Source: an uncultured SAR324 cluster bacterium (lineage in GTDB: Bacteria; SAR324; NAC60-12). From it: DNA of 45,694 nt. The notes beneath the pieces are model-generated. The model did not search any database. It had not been told where the DNA came from and saw only the letters and a list, made by a program, of their open reading frames with translations. The translations under genes and the position numbers were made by a program. Of the stretch, positions 18,732 to 26,845 are shown piece after piece (within the stretch, counting starts at the first letter, position 1; each line of letters opens with the position of its first letter). The stretch lies in the NCBI GenBank assembly GCA_902564345.1, contig CACFAY010000008.1:1-45694 (forward strand), written 5' to 3'.

Positions 18732-18868
18732 TTCTTACTCAATAATTTTAATTTTTTTAATTCTTAAAAAATGCTGTTTTAATGATTACATTTTTTTTCA
18801 AAAAATGTCTCTTATTTTGACGGGTAATGATTCCAAGTTTTATTCAAGTACTTTAATACTTCTATCTG

Positions 18869-20068
18869 TTAATGATAAAAAAGTCGCATGCCTGAAAATG
18901 CCATTGCCATACCATATTCATCTGCTGCCTTGACTACTTCATCATCTCTTATACCACCTCCAGGCTGAACAATGAAACTTACGCCGCGCTTTGATGCTTG
19001 GTCAACATTATCTCTAAAGGGAAAAAAAGCGTCCGAAGACAAACATACCCCATTGAGTTTGGTCAGCCATTCAGATTTTTCTTCATGAGTAAGAGGGTTA
19101 ACTGGAGTTTCAAACAGGGCCTGCCAGTTTTGAAGTTCTTTATCTGTCATTCCTCCTTCAATAAACAATACCCGAGCATTTGTGCGTTCCAAGCTAGCTA
19201 TATTTTCCAAAAATGGAAGTTTCAGAACCTTTGGATGTTGCCGCAAGTACCATGTTTCAGCTTTCCGTCCAGCAAGTTTAGTACAGTCAATACGGCTTTG
19301 TTGTCCTGCCCCAATGCCAATCATCTGGCCATCCAGGGCGTAACCTACTGAGTTAGACTGAGTATATTTCAGCGTAATTGAAGAAATTATTAAATCACGT
19401 GCTGCATCTGCAGGTATTTCTTTATTTTTGGTTACAACTTTTGCCAACAAAGAATTTTTATTAATTTTGATTGCATTTCGAGGTTGAGAAAAGACCACAC
19501 CATTTAACTCCCTGTACTCAATTTTTGGAGCCGTATATTCTAGATCAGCTTTCAAAATTACATATTCTCCATTTTTTTTCTCCTTTATAAGATTTAAAGC
19601 ATCAGAGTCATAACCCGGAGCAATTATTCCATCAGAAATATTTTTACGAATTATCCTAGCAGTACTTATATCAACTTTTCTGCTAAGAGCAATAAAATCT
19701 CCAAATGATGACAAAGGATCAGCCCCACGAGCTCTGACATATGCTGTTGCAAGAGGTGAAAGGCTAAAGTCTTTGCATCCGTATGCATCTGATAATTTAT
19801 CATCTAGAGGCACACTTACCGCTGTTCCAGAAGGACTTACATGTTTGAACGATGCTGCTGCAGGAAGATCCAGAACTTGATCAAGCTCATGTACTAGTTG
19901 CCATGCGTTTAGAGCATCCAGCAAATTAATGTATCCAGGTCGCCCATTCAGGACTTCGTAAGGTAGCCCTTGTTCGTTAATTGAAAGTACTGCTGCAGGT
20001 TTTTGGTAAGGATTGCAGCCATACTTTAGCTCAAACTGATGTAGATATTTATGTGACCCGTAAGTCAT
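18869..20068 (-). CDS. AICAR transformylase (phosphoribosylaminoimidazolecarboxamide formyltransferase), stand-alone domain
   Basis: A 399-residue protein covering only the AICAR transformylase half of PurH, which adds the last formyl group in purine synthesis. Visible features are LKYGCNPYQKPA at the start, EVLNGRPGYINLLDALNAW, FKHVSPSGTAV (the Lys-His pair of the active site), LKYTQSNSVGYA, IGIGAGQQSRIDC, SSDAFFPFRDNVD and VQPGGGIRDDEV. The IMP cyclohydrolase domain that normally precedes it in a bifunctional enzyme of about 520 residues is absent, and the start is a clean ATG. Single-domain versions of this length are known in several bacteria. IMP cyclohydrolase would have to be encoded elsewhere. 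The gene stands alone, 138 bases upstream of the GST. Confidence 0.87.
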   Translation of the reverse strand: MTYGSHKYLHQFELKYGCNPYQKPAAVLSINEQGLPYEVLNGRPGYINLLDALNAWQLVHELDQVLDLPAAASFKHVSPSGTAVSVPLDDKLSDAYGCKDFSLSPLATAYVRARGADPLSSFGDFIALSRKVDISTARIIRKNISDGIIAPGYDSDALNLIKEKKNGEYVILKADLEYTAPKIEYRELNGVVFSQPRNAIKINKNSLLAKVVTKNKEIPADAARDLIISSITLKYTQSNSVGYALDGQMIGIGAGQQSRIDCTKLAGRKAETWYLRQHPKVLKLPFLENIASLERTNARVLFIEGGMTDKELQNWQALFETPVNPLTHEEKSEWLTKLNGVCLSSDAFFPFRDNVDQASKRGVSFIVQPGGGIRDDEVVKAADEYGMAMAFSGMRLFYH

Positions 20069-20164
20069 TTAATACCATCCTAATTAAGTATTGGGAGTGT
20101 CTAAATAAAAAAATACTAATCCTAGCTTTTCAGATTCAAAGACTCAAGGATTCTATCTGAGGAG

Positions 20165-20198
20165 TTTTTTGCCAAGATTTAAATTTAAAGGCAAAAAA
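20165..20198. other. Perfect inverted repeat upstream of the AICAR transformylase gene
   Basis: Nine bases TTTTTTGCC at 20165-20173 recur inverted as GGCAAAAAA at 20190-20198, with an A/T loop of 16 bases that is itself partly palindromic. It lies 97-130 bases upstream of the start at 20068. The A/T tracts are on the wrong sides for an intrinsic terminator on either strand. A protein-binding site or leader hairpin is possible. Function unknown. Confidence 0.35.
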
Positions 20199-20263
20199 GA
20201 TTTCTTCCTAAGAATCATAAATTTGCTATAAAATGTTAACCTGGTGTATTTTTATTTAATTAA

Positions 20264-20845
20264 TTATTCCCAGTTGGGAATACCTGTTTCCGATTTTTTT
20301 GATTTTTTATCTTGTGGGGTATTTTTTGTAGATAAAGCAGTTTTATTCTTAAACCCTGCCTTTTTGGCTTCAGATTCAGAAATTTTCTTTTCCCTCTCTT
20401 GCTCTTGCCTCAACTTTTTTATTCTTTCCTGAGCTTTTCTTAAACTCAACATATCTTGGTATCTGTTGTAATAAAAGTCCGCCATACGGCTCTCAGATAT
20501 CTTGTTGTAAGCAAGTGCGAGATTGTAGTATGTGTCTGATTGATTTGGAACCATCATTTCTACGCGTCTGAAAGAAGCAATTGATTCCTTGAAGTTTCCT
20601 ATTTCGAAATATGTCAAACCCAGATTATAATGAAAATTTGGAGTTTCACTGTCTAAGCTTATTGCCTTCTGGTAGTGCCATATAGCAGACTGGTAATCTC
20701 TGTGTTTCAGAGCAGAGTTACCTTCATTAAAATATTTTAATGCAGATTTTCGGATTTGCGTCTCATTTGTGCATGCTCCCATTATAAGAGGAATCATTAA
20801 GAGCAAAAACAATCCTAATTTAATTTCATGCTGCTTTGTGGACAT
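20264..20845 (-). CDS. TPR-repeat lipoprotein
   Basis: A 193-residue exported lipoprotein. The signal peptide ends in the lipobox LIMGAC with the lipid-carrying Cys at about residue 25. Three tetratricopeptide repeats follow between about 32 and 135, with typical spacing such as YFNEGNSALKHRDYQSAIWHYQKA, then NFHYNLGLTYFEIGNFKESIASFRRV and TYYNLALAYNK. After them comes a highly charged, coiled-coil-like helix (AQERIKKLRQEQEREKKI) and a Lys/Ser-rich tail. TPR lipoproteins usually act as scaffolds for envelope complexes. No specific partner can be named. It is divergent from the small exported protein at 21024, with 178 bases between the starts. Confidence 0.75.
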   Translation of the reverse strand: MSTKQHEIKLGLFLLLMIPLIMGACTNETQIRKSALKYFNEGNSALKHRDYQSAIWHYQKAISLDSETPNFHYNLGLTYFEIGNFKESIASFRRVEMMVPNQSDTYYNLALAYNKISESRMADFYYNRYQDMLSLRKAQERIKKLRQEQEREKKISESEAKKAGFKNKTALSTKNTPQDKKSKKSETGIPNWE

Positions 20846-21023
20846 TGAAAAAAATAAATGGCAGAAATTTTTATCCAGTTAGTTGAAGCCTTGAAAAATT
20901 TTTAACTCCTATACTAGCATATAGGCTTATTTTGCTCAGGGCTTGCATTATTATTCTATAAAATTTGCTTCTCAATCATAGTGTCAAAGCAATAATGCAT
21001 AATTCATACTCAAAAAATTTCTA

Positions 21024-21458
21024 ATGCATCGTACTTTTTTTCTTCTTGTTATGTATTTTTCTTTTATATCATTAGATTTTCCATTATTGACAAACAAAAA
21101 AATTTTTTCCCAAAGCTATTTAGAAAATAATGAAAAGGAGGTCAAGGCTGAAAGGGATAGGCAGAAATTTGTTAAGGAAATGCAGGCCTTACTTGATGCA
21201 GCAAAAAAATCAGGTTTTTCTGAAAAACAAATAAGGGAAATCAGTGTTACAAATGAGGGTAAGCCTGTGAATGTTTGGGATTTTCTAGAACAGGAAAAGC
21301 TTCGACAAAAAAAAGAGTCTCTCGCCAAAAAAAAATTTGTAATTCGAGAACGATATTTGTCAGTAATGGATATTGTAAATGAGCTGGAAAGCAGTGAAAC
21401 TCGTAAATTGGATACTTTAAAAGATAAAAGTATTTTTATGGGAACTGAAGAAAAGTGA
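21024..21458 (+). CDS. Small exported charged protein, translationally coupled to uridine kinase
   Basis: A 144-residue protein I do not recognise. It starts with a hydrophobic stretch (FFLLVMYFSFISLDF) that looks like a signal peptide or membrane anchor, and continues as a highly charged helical segment (KEVKAERDRQKFVKEMQALLDAAKKSGFSEKQI). The middle contains a short segment, ITVTNEGKPVNVWDFLEQE-like, before another Lys-rich helix. Its TGA stop (21456-21458) overlaps the GTG start of the kinase gene (21455-21457), so the two are almost certainly translated together. The role is unknown. The tight link to a cytosolic kinase is unexpected for an exported protein. Confidence 0.55.
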   Translation: MHRTFFLLVMYFSFISLDFPLLTNKKIFSQSYLENNEKEVKAERDRQKFVKEMQALLDAAKKSGFSEKQIREISVTNEGKPVNVWDFLEQEKLRQKKESLAKKKFVIRERYLSVMDIVNELESSETRKLDTLKDKSIFMGTEEK

Positions 21459-22051
21459 AAATTATTGCTATCACAGGTGGTTCTGGTTGTGGCAAAACTT
21501 TATTCACTAATTTGCTTGTTGAACGCTTAAAGAAAAAAACAGCAGTTCTTCCCCTTGACTTATACTACAAAGATCGGCCGGATCAGATTCCAAATAACAA
21601 ATATGATTTTGATTCTCCTCAGGCTTTTGACTTTGAACTTTACTATAAGCATTTAGATCAGATGATGGCAGGAAAATCTGTGAAAATGCCACATTTTGGC
21701 TATCAAAAAGGAAAGCGTGAGTTGGGCTTTACAGAAATTATTCCTGAGGAATATTTAGTTATAGAAGGACTACATGTTTTGTTTTTATCAAAAATCAGGG
21801 AGCTAATTTCTTTTTCATTTTTTATGGATTCTCCTTTAGACGTTGCTGTTTGTCGAAGATGTATAAGAGATGTTCGTGAACATAATGTAACTGCAGAATA
21901 CAGTCTTAATCAATTTCTCAAGTTTGTTCGTCCAGCTTATTTTAAATATATTTTACCCACAAAAAAATATTCAAATTTAATTGTCGAAAATAATTTTCAG
22001 ACTCGTCTAGATTTGTTTATCGATGACTTTTTAAGCAAAAATGAGTTATAA
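21455..22051 (+). CDS. udk: Uridine kinase family P-loop kinase
   Basis: A 198-residue cytosolic kinase. Walker A is GGSGCGKT (about 8-15), followed by PLDLYYKD, the uridine-kinase nucleoside-binding Asp loop (about 35-42). FDSPQAFDFELYYKHL and the GKSVKMPHFGYQKGKRE stretch correspond to the substrate segment of Udk. VIEGLHVLF is the Walker B-like strand and CRRCIRDVREHN the lid region with catalytic arginines. Length is slightly below the usual 205-215. The start is GTG inside the overlapping stop codon of the preceding gene. Uridine kinase salvages uridine and cytidine to UMP and CMP. Phosphoribulokinase-like relatives share this fold, so substrate is inferred from subfamily motifs. Confidence 0.78.
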   Translation: MKIIAITGGSGCGKTLFTNLLVERLKKKTAVLPLDLYYKDRPDQIPNNKYDFDSPQAFDFELYYKHLDQMMAGKSVKMPHFGYQKGKRELGFTEIIPEEYLVIEGLHVLFLSKIRELISFSFFMDSPLDVAVCRRCIRDVREHNVTAEYSLNQFLKFVRPAYFKYILPTKKYSNLIVENNFQTRLDLFIDDFLSKNEL

Positions 22052-22126
22052 TAAGTTAGACTAATTTTTTATCTGATTATAAATTTTATCTGAAAACTAC
22101 TTATTTTTAAGTTTTGATTTTCATCT

Positions 22127-22546
22127 ATGGATGTTTTCAAAAGATATGCAATTTCGTTTTCACTTGCTGGCATAATACTTTATTTTTTTACTATTTGGGT
22201 TGAGGAAAAGAATGATGGAATGATGCCTCACAATTTATCCAATAAAACTGAGGAAAAATTGGCAGTCACTATTCCATCTAAAAAGTATTATGAAAAGTGT
22301 CTTGATATAAGCGGTAATCAACAGCTATTTTTTAAATTTTATTCTCAATTTCCAATTTCATTTAACCTTCACTATCATGAAGAAGGTGAGGTTTTTTACG
22401 AAATTAAAGAGGAATCAGTTGCAGAATATAATTATACATTTAAACCTGAAAATAGAGCATATTACTGTCTGATGTGGGGTAACCCTGGTCAGGAAAAAGT
22501 GGAAATAAAGTATGAATTAAACATACAAAGTCGATATTCCAATTAA
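22127..22546 (+). CDS. Small membrane-anchored protein with a GOLD-like beta domain
   Basis: A 139-residue protein with one N-terminal transmembrane helix (about 8-24) and a periplasmic part of about 100 residues. That part has alternating beta-strand patterns (FFKFYSQFPISFNLHYH, VFYEIKEESVAEYNYTF, NRAYYCLMWGNPGQEKVEIKYEL). The order of strands and the YCLMW-N motif resemble small bacterial proteins with a GOLD-like or p24-like beta sandwich. I do not know a named family and assign no function. It lies between uridine kinase and tRNA-Leu. Confidence 0.5.
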   Translation: MDVFKRYAISFSLAGIILYFFTIWVEEKNDGMMPHNLSNKTEEKLAVTIPSKKYYEKCLDISGNQQLFFKFYSQFPISFNLHYHEEGEVFYEIKEESVAEYNYTFKPENRAYYCLMWGNPGQEKVEIKYELNIQSRYSN

Positions 22547-22566
22547 TGTAAATTGCTTTATACAAA

Positions 22567-22595
22567 TCGACATGACAATTACTAAATGTTATTTT
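22567..22595 (+). promoter_or_regulatory. Possible sigma-70 promoter of tRNA-Leu
   Basis: TCGACA at 22567-22572 (consensus TTGACA) and TATTTT at 22590-22595 (consensus TATAAT) are 17 bases apart, and the tRNA begins 10 bases after the second box. The spacing is ideal but the -10 is weak and the leader would be very short. Confidence 0.33.
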
Positions 22596-22604
22596 GATTG
22601 AATT

Positions 22605-22689
22605 GCGAGAGTGGTGGAATTGGTAGACACGCAAGATTTAGGATCTTGTGCCGCAAGGTGTGGGGGTTCGAGTCCCCCTTCTCGCACCA
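22605..22689 (+). tRNA. tRNA-Leu (anticodon UAG), CCA encoded
   Basis: An 85-base sequence folds as a class II tRNA. The acceptor stem GCGAGAG pairs with the TTCTCGC before the encoded ACCA end, with one G-T pair. The D-loop carries AATTGGTAGACACG. The anticodon stem CAAGA/TCTTG encloses the loop TTTAGGA, which puts UAG at positions 34-36. A variable arm TGCCGCAAGGTG follows, and the T arm is GGGGG TTCGAGT CCCCC. The UAG anticodon reads CUN leucine codons. Class II size and the A73 discriminator agree with leucine. The 3' end of this gene recurs in degraded form at 24782-24807. Confidence 0.97.
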
Positions 22690-22718
22690 CGCAACCCTTG
22701 TAACTGCATGGGTTTGCG
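22690..22718 (+). terminator. Hairpin directly after tRNA-Leu, possible terminator or 3' processing signal
   Basis: CGCAACCC (22690-22697) can pair with GGGTTTGCG (22710-22718) with one bulged T and a 12-base loop, immediately after the CCA end. A pyrimidine-rich stretch follows at 22724-22734 but there is no clean T run, so termination is uncertain. Confidence 0.35.
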
Positions 22719-23004
22719 AGAGACCTTCCTTTTGTACGCTAATTTATAAACAAATTTATACGCATTATCAATACAATCTCAAGTAAACTTAATCTCTAGT
22801 TTCTATTTTTCCTTCGTCAAAAGGGTGTACATAATGCTCTGCATTGGCGGAGATTTTTTGTCTAAGGTTTTTACCTTTATGCTAAAACTCTTTCCATCCT
22901 GGCGTAGTTAATTATATCTCCACAAATAAATACGTGAGCGAATGCCAGAAATCTATAGTGAAAACAAATTACTCTTTATTTAAAGTTAACTTCTGTTAAT
23001 ACAG
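22719..23004. other. Gap with no recognisable gene, start of the A+T-rich segment
   Basis: Between the post-tRNA hairpin and the ABC exporter I see no coding frame with family resemblance and no RNA fold I can name. The string TTTGTACGC at about 22732 recurs at about 24718, near the degenerate tRNA end, which may be a trace of a duplicated flank. The exporter start at 23005 is an ATG with no strong ribosome site. Confidence 0.4.
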
Positions 23005-23934
23005 ATGCGAGATTTTCTAACAATTAAAGGTTTATCAAAAAATTATGCAAATGGATTTGAAGCTTTAAAAACTATAAACTTAAGGGTAAAAGAGACTGAA
23101 ATTTTGGCACTCTTAGGCCCAAATGGAGCAGGTAAAACTACACTTATCTCAACCATATGTGGTATTTCAAAGTTCACTCACGGGAAGATCACGTTGGCAG
23201 GGCATGATATCGTATTAAATTATCGTGCAGCACGCAAAATGATTGGTATGGTACCGCAAGAGCTATCACTAGAATCCTTTGAGACTGTGATTAACACTCT
23301 ACGCTTTTCTCGAGGTCTTTTTGGCAAATCTCCGAATGACTCTTATCTCGAAGACCTTTTAGAACAACTTTCTCTCCTCGATAAGCGTAATTCACAAATT
23401 ATTGAATTATCTGGAGGAATGAAACGACGAGTATCAATTGCTAAGGCATTGAGTCATGAACCAAGGTTATTATTTTTGGATGAACCTACCGCTGGAGTAG
23501 ACGTAGAATTGCGTAAAGACATGTGGTTATTAGTTCGCCGTCTTAGGAACAAAGGGGTTACAGTTATTTTAACCACCCATTATATAGAAGAGGCAGAGGC
23601 AATCGCTGATCGTGTTGGAATTATAGACAAAGGTCAATTACTATTAGTTGAAGAAAAAGGATCACTCATCCAGCGTCTGGGGCAAAAACAATTGATAATT
23701 GAATTGCAGGCACCACTCAAAGACCTTCCTTCAATACTTTCTGACTATGATATTGTATTAGGAGCTGATCGTCAGTCTTTAATCTATACTTACAATATGC
23801 GCAGTGGTCACTCGGGTATTAACAATATTTTGTCTAATTTAACTCAAAGTGGCATCATTTTTAAAGATTTGCAAACAAAACAATCTTCTCTTGAGGATAT
23901 ATTTATGAGTTTAGTCAACGAGAAAGTGGCATGA
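23005..23934 (+). CDS. ABC-2 type exporter, ATP-binding subunit
   Basis: A 309-residue ATPase. Walker A is GPNGAGKTT (about 38-46), Q-loop region MVPQELSLE, signature [15 protein letters not shown] (about 136-150), Walker [13 protein letters not shown] (about 156-167) and switch His in TTHYIEEAE. The C-terminal extension after about 215 is the DrrA/NodI type. It pairs with the permease that starts four bases before its stop. Such exporters (YadG/YadH, NodIJ, DrrAB) move lipids, polysaccharides or drugs across the inner membrane. The cargo cannot be told. The gene sits directly behind tRNA-Leu, a common integration spot, and in front of a degenerate copy of the tRNA end. Confidence 0.88.
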   Translation: MRDFLTIKGLSKNYANGFEALKTINLRVKETEILALLGPNGAGKTTLISTICGISKFTHGKITLAGHDIVLNYRAARKMIGMVPQELSLESFETVINTLRFSRGLFGKSPNDSYLEDLLEQLSLLDKRNSQIIELSGGMKRRVSIAKALSHEPRLLFLDEPTAGVDVELRKDMWLLVRRLRNKGVTVILTTHYIEEAEAIADRVGIIDKGQLLLVEEKGSLIQRLGQKQLIIELQAPLKDLPSILSDYDIVLGADRQSLIYTYNMRSGHSGINNILSNLTQSGIIFKDLQTKQSSLEDIFMSLVNEKVA

Positions 23935-24692
23935 ATTACTATGGAATAAAAGCAATTTATAAATTTGAAATGACACGGTTTTTCAGGACACTTTTTCAAA
24001 GTTTTGTTTCACCAGTTATAGCAACCTCGCTGTATTTTGTGGTTTTTGGGGCAGCTATTGGAAGTCGCATCCAAGAGATAGATAATGTAAGTTACGGAGC
24101 CTTTATAGTACCAGGTTTAATTATGCTAACTGTTATCACACAATCTATTTCAAACAGCTCTTTTGGTATTTTTTTCCCAAAATTTGTAGGAACCATTTAT
24201 GAATTACTCTCTGCACCAGTTAGTTTTTTTGAAATTGTTCTGGGCTATGTGGGCGCAGCTGCAACTAAATCATTATTTATTGGACTAGTCATCCTAAGCA
24301 CATCTATGCTTTTTGTGGATTTTAAGATACTATATCCAGGTATGATGATTTTGTTTTTAATCTTGACTTGCCTTAGTTTTGCCTTATTGGGCTTTATACT
24401 AGGTATTTGGGCTAAAAACTTTGAACAATTGCAATTGGTACCTTTGCTTATTGTAACGCCAATGGTTTTTTTGGGAGGATCTTTTTATTCAATTTCAATG
24501 TTGTCATCTTTTTGGCAAACAGTATCACTTTTTAATCCAGTCGTATATCTTATTTCGGGCTTTCGGTGGTGTTTTTTTGGTGTTGCAGATGTTTCGATTG
24601 CTACAAGTCTATGTGCAGTCTCTGGTTTTATGATACTGTGTTTGGCTATTATCGCATGGATATTTAAGAGCGGATGGCAATTACGCACATAA
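23931..24692 (+). CDS. ABC-2 type exporter, permease subunit
   Basis: A 253-residue inner-membrane protein with six predicted membrane helices. The N-terminal [20 protein letters not shown], the [18 protein letters not shown] region, the amphipathic [18 protein letters not shown] and the late [19 protein letters not shown] segment are hallmarks of the ABC-2 permease family (YadH/NodJ). The ATG overlaps the ATPase stop (ATGA-type overlap of four bases), so the two subunits are coupled. No outer-membrane or accessory partner is present next to them. Confidence 0.87.
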   Translation: MNYYGIKAIYKFEMTRFFRTLFQSFVSPVIATSLYFVVFGAAIGSRIQEIDNVSYGAFIVPGLIMLTVITQSISNSSFGIFFPKFVGTIYELLSAPVSFFEIVLGYVGAAATKSLFIGLVILSTSMLFVDFKILYPGMMILFLILTCLSFALLGFILGIWAKNFEQLQLVPLLIVTPMVFLGGSFYSISMLSSFWQTVSLFNPVVYLISGFRWCFFGVADVSIATSLCAVSGFMILCLAIIAWIFKSGWQLRT

Positions 24693-24778
24693 AATATGAA
24701 CGTTGAAACACCATACTACTTTGTACGCAATTGTATGTCCGGGCTTTGCTATTAAGTCGCTGATATTATTATGGTAGT

Positions 24779-25024
24779 ATGGACCCGAAGTCCCCTTCTA
24801 GCACCACTAAGTCCATGAATTTGCATCAATCTGGAACTGAAAAAGGAATCTCAGGAACTATACTTAAGTCATTATATCTTGGTGATCATCTAGAATATAC
24901 AATTGAATGTGAGCTTGGGAATTTATTTGTTATAGACAACGAGATTGAAAATCAACATCCTTCTGGAGCAAAAGTCTCTATTACTTTACGATCATATGGA
25001 GTAAGTTTGATTCCTGAATCTTAA
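24779..25024 (+). pseudogene. Orphan C-terminal TOBE domain of a lost ABC transporter ATPase
   Basis: An 81-codon frame of which residues about 20-81 read like the TOBE_2 domain that ends PotA/UgpC/FbpC-type ATPases. GISGTILKSLYLGDHLEYTI gives the first strands, then NLFVIDNEIE and GAKVSITLRSYGVSLIPE the last. The nucleotide-binding domain of about 280 residues that should come before is absent. Instead, the first codons overlap a degenerate tRNA 3' end (24782-24807). So the reading frame begins in tRNA-like DNA and enters a transporter tail. The simplest reading is a truncated remnant left by a recombination event at a tRNA-type attachment site, not a working gene. The downstream ynjD has no TOBE domain and is separate. 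Confidence 0.6.
24782..24807 (+). repeat. Degenerate copy of the tRNA-Leu 3' end (possible attachment-site remnant)
   Basis: The bases GACCCGAAGTCCCCTTCTAG followed by CACCAC align with the T arm and acceptor end of tRNA-Leu at 22664-22690, with a few substitutions and two one-base gaps. Both copies continue through ACCAC. They bracket the ABC-2 exporter genes about 2.1 kb apart in direct orientation, as attL/attR do. No integrase is present, so this is at most an old scar. Confidence 0.5.
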
Positions 25025-25603
25025 AAATTATTTTTTAAAAAATTTTATTATAGTATCGGTTTCTAGGTAAATTATAAGCAATTTTTACACATAATATTTT
25101 AACTTGGAGACTTATATATTGATAGTAGTTTTTGAATTCGATTCATCATGCTCCCATCGTTCAAACGTTTGATTTGTAGGGTTAAGAGAGTTGAACACAT
25201 TTCTAATGCATTTTAGTTGTCGTTCATAATAATATCGATTTGATACCTTCTTGCTCTGCGCGATGCCCGGTCCGTTTCTGCAGAAGTAATTTTATTTTCC
25301 AAAAAATGATGATTTATAATTTTGAATTTTAGGTATGTTATAATCTATCTCAAGAGTTTATTCATTATCAATTTTATAATAAAGCACTGCTCTGCAAATT
25401 GATTTATGAATCAAACTTTTAAGTCCTTCCAAAAAAATTTCTTCAAATAAAGGTCTTCTTCAAAAATTTTAGTCTCAGTATATAAAAACAAGTTAGAAAA
25501 CAGTAAAATAATAATTATAAAATTATATGCTAATAAAAAAACTTAATAGACTTTGATATAACTTACATAATGTAATTGTAAATCTAACATTATATATAGA
25601 TTA
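25025..25603. other. Noncoding A+T-rich gap with traces of decayed coding sequence
   Basis: No intact gene. On the - strand around 25140-25350 one frame reads 45 codons with a coding-like mix (including ETDRASRRARRYQIDII) ended by a stop, and continues as another coding-like stretch after it. This suggests a degraded gene of unknown family. No TPP-riboswitch core (CTGAGA with its partner) is seen ahead of ynjB, although YnjBCD is sometimes linked to thiamine. Confidence 0.4.
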
Positions 25604-26845
25604 ATGAAGTACAACTTTATAAATAAAATACCCAAAATCTTTATCAAATTTTTTTATTTACTTACAATATCAGTGATATTAATTTTTATAGAAAGGGTAA
25701 TTGTCTATGCTAATTCTTGGGATAATATTGTTTCAAAAGCCAAAGGACAGGAAGTATACTGGAATGCTTGGGGGGGATCTGCTGAAATTAATGATTATAT
25801 ACAATGGGTATCTAAAAGAGTAAAAAAAGATTTTGGCGTTATTATTAAACATGTAAAATTATCAAATACAGCAGATGCAGTAACAAGAATACTTTTAGAA
25901 AAAACAGCTGGAAGAACTACAAATGGTTCTGTTGATTTGATTTGGATTAACGGAGAAAATTTTTCTAATATGAAGAAGAACGGGTTACTGTTTGGTCCAT
26001 TTACAGAAGAACTCCCAAACTTTAAATTAGTAGATTTTAAAGGTAAACCGACAACTTTAATTGATTTTAATATCCCAGTTGATGGATATGAAGCTCCTTG
26101 GGGTATGGCTAAATTTAATTTTGTTTTTGATTCTGCTCGTGTCAAAGTTATTCCTAAAAGCATACCTGAATTATTAAATTGGAGCATTTCTAATCCAGGT
26201 CGTTTTACGTATCCTCATATTTCGGATTTTCTAGGATCTACTTTTCTTATGCAAATACTTATTGAGTTAACCGATGATCCTAATATTTTGAATTATCCAG
26301 TAAAAAATATATCTATTTTTAAAAGAGTAACAGAACCACTTTGGAACTATCTAGAAAAATTACATCCATACCTATGGCGTTCAGGAAAAAGTTTTCCTCT
26401 TAGTAATTCTGTTCAGTTACAAATGCTTAATAACAGCGAAATTGATATTGCTCTTTCCTTTAATCCATCAGATACATCTTCTGCAATTGCTAATGGTAAA
26501 CTTCCAAAAACATCAAGAACTTTTGTATTTAAAAAAGGTACTATTGGGAATACTCACTTTGTAGCAATTCCATTTAATTCAGGGTCTCTTGAAGGTGCAA
26601 TGGTTGTATCTAATTTTTTAATTGGACCTGAGGCACAAATAAAAAAACAAAATCCAGAAATATGGGGAGATAGCACTGTTCTTTCTATTGATAAACTATC
26701 CCAAAAATATCAAAGAAAGTTTAAAGACTTGCCATTAGGTATCGCGACTTTACCCCCTAACAAATTGGGGGCAACCCAAAGAAATCCTCATCCCGAATGG
26801 AAAAATCTCATAGATTCAGAATGGAAAATACGTTTCAGTAAATGA
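25604..26845 (+). CDS. ynjB: ABC transporter substrate-binding protein, YnjB family
   Basis: A 413-residue exported solute-binding protein. The N-terminus has a Lys-rich start, a hydrophobic core (FFYLLTISVILIFI) and a probable cleavage after VYA (about 37). The mature protein opens with GQEVYWNAWGGSAEINDYIQW, and SVDLIWINGENFSNMKKNGLLFGPF and DGYEAPWGMAKF follow. These stretches match E. coli YnjB closely. The protein would deliver an unidentified solute to the YnjC permease. Thiamine-type substrates have been proposed for the family but not shown here. Its stop overlaps the ynjC start by four bases. Confidence 0.88.
   Translation: MKYNFINKIPKIFIKFFYLLTISVILIFIERVIVYANSWDNIVSKAKGQEVYWNAWGGSAEINDYIQWVSKRVKKDFGVIIKHVKLSNTADAVTRILLEKTAGRTTNGSVDLIWINGENFSNMKKNGLLFGPFTEELPNFKLVDFKGKPTTLIDFNIPVDGYEAPWGMAKFNFVFDSARVKVIPKSIPELLNWSISNPGRFTYPHISDFLGSTFLMQILIELTDDPNILNYPVKNISIFKRVTEPLWNYLEKLHPYLWRSGKSFPLSNSVQLQMLNNSEIDIALSFNPSDTSSAIANGKLPKTSRTFVFKKGTIGNTHFVAIPFNSGSLEGAMVVSNFLIGPEAQIKKQNPEIWGDSTVLSIDKLSQKYQRKFKDLPLGIATLPPNKLGATQRNPHPEWKNLIDSEWKIRFSK

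Noticed and set aside
18788-18808. A/T-only hairpin ACATTTTTT...AAAAAATGT after the AICAR transformylase gene as its terminator
   Set aside because: The stem has almost no G-C pairs and no following T run on the - strand, so termination cannot be claimed.
25025-25603. Possible TPP riboswitch ahead of ynjBCD
   Set aside because: The conserved CTGAGA and its downstream partner are missing; nothing supports it.
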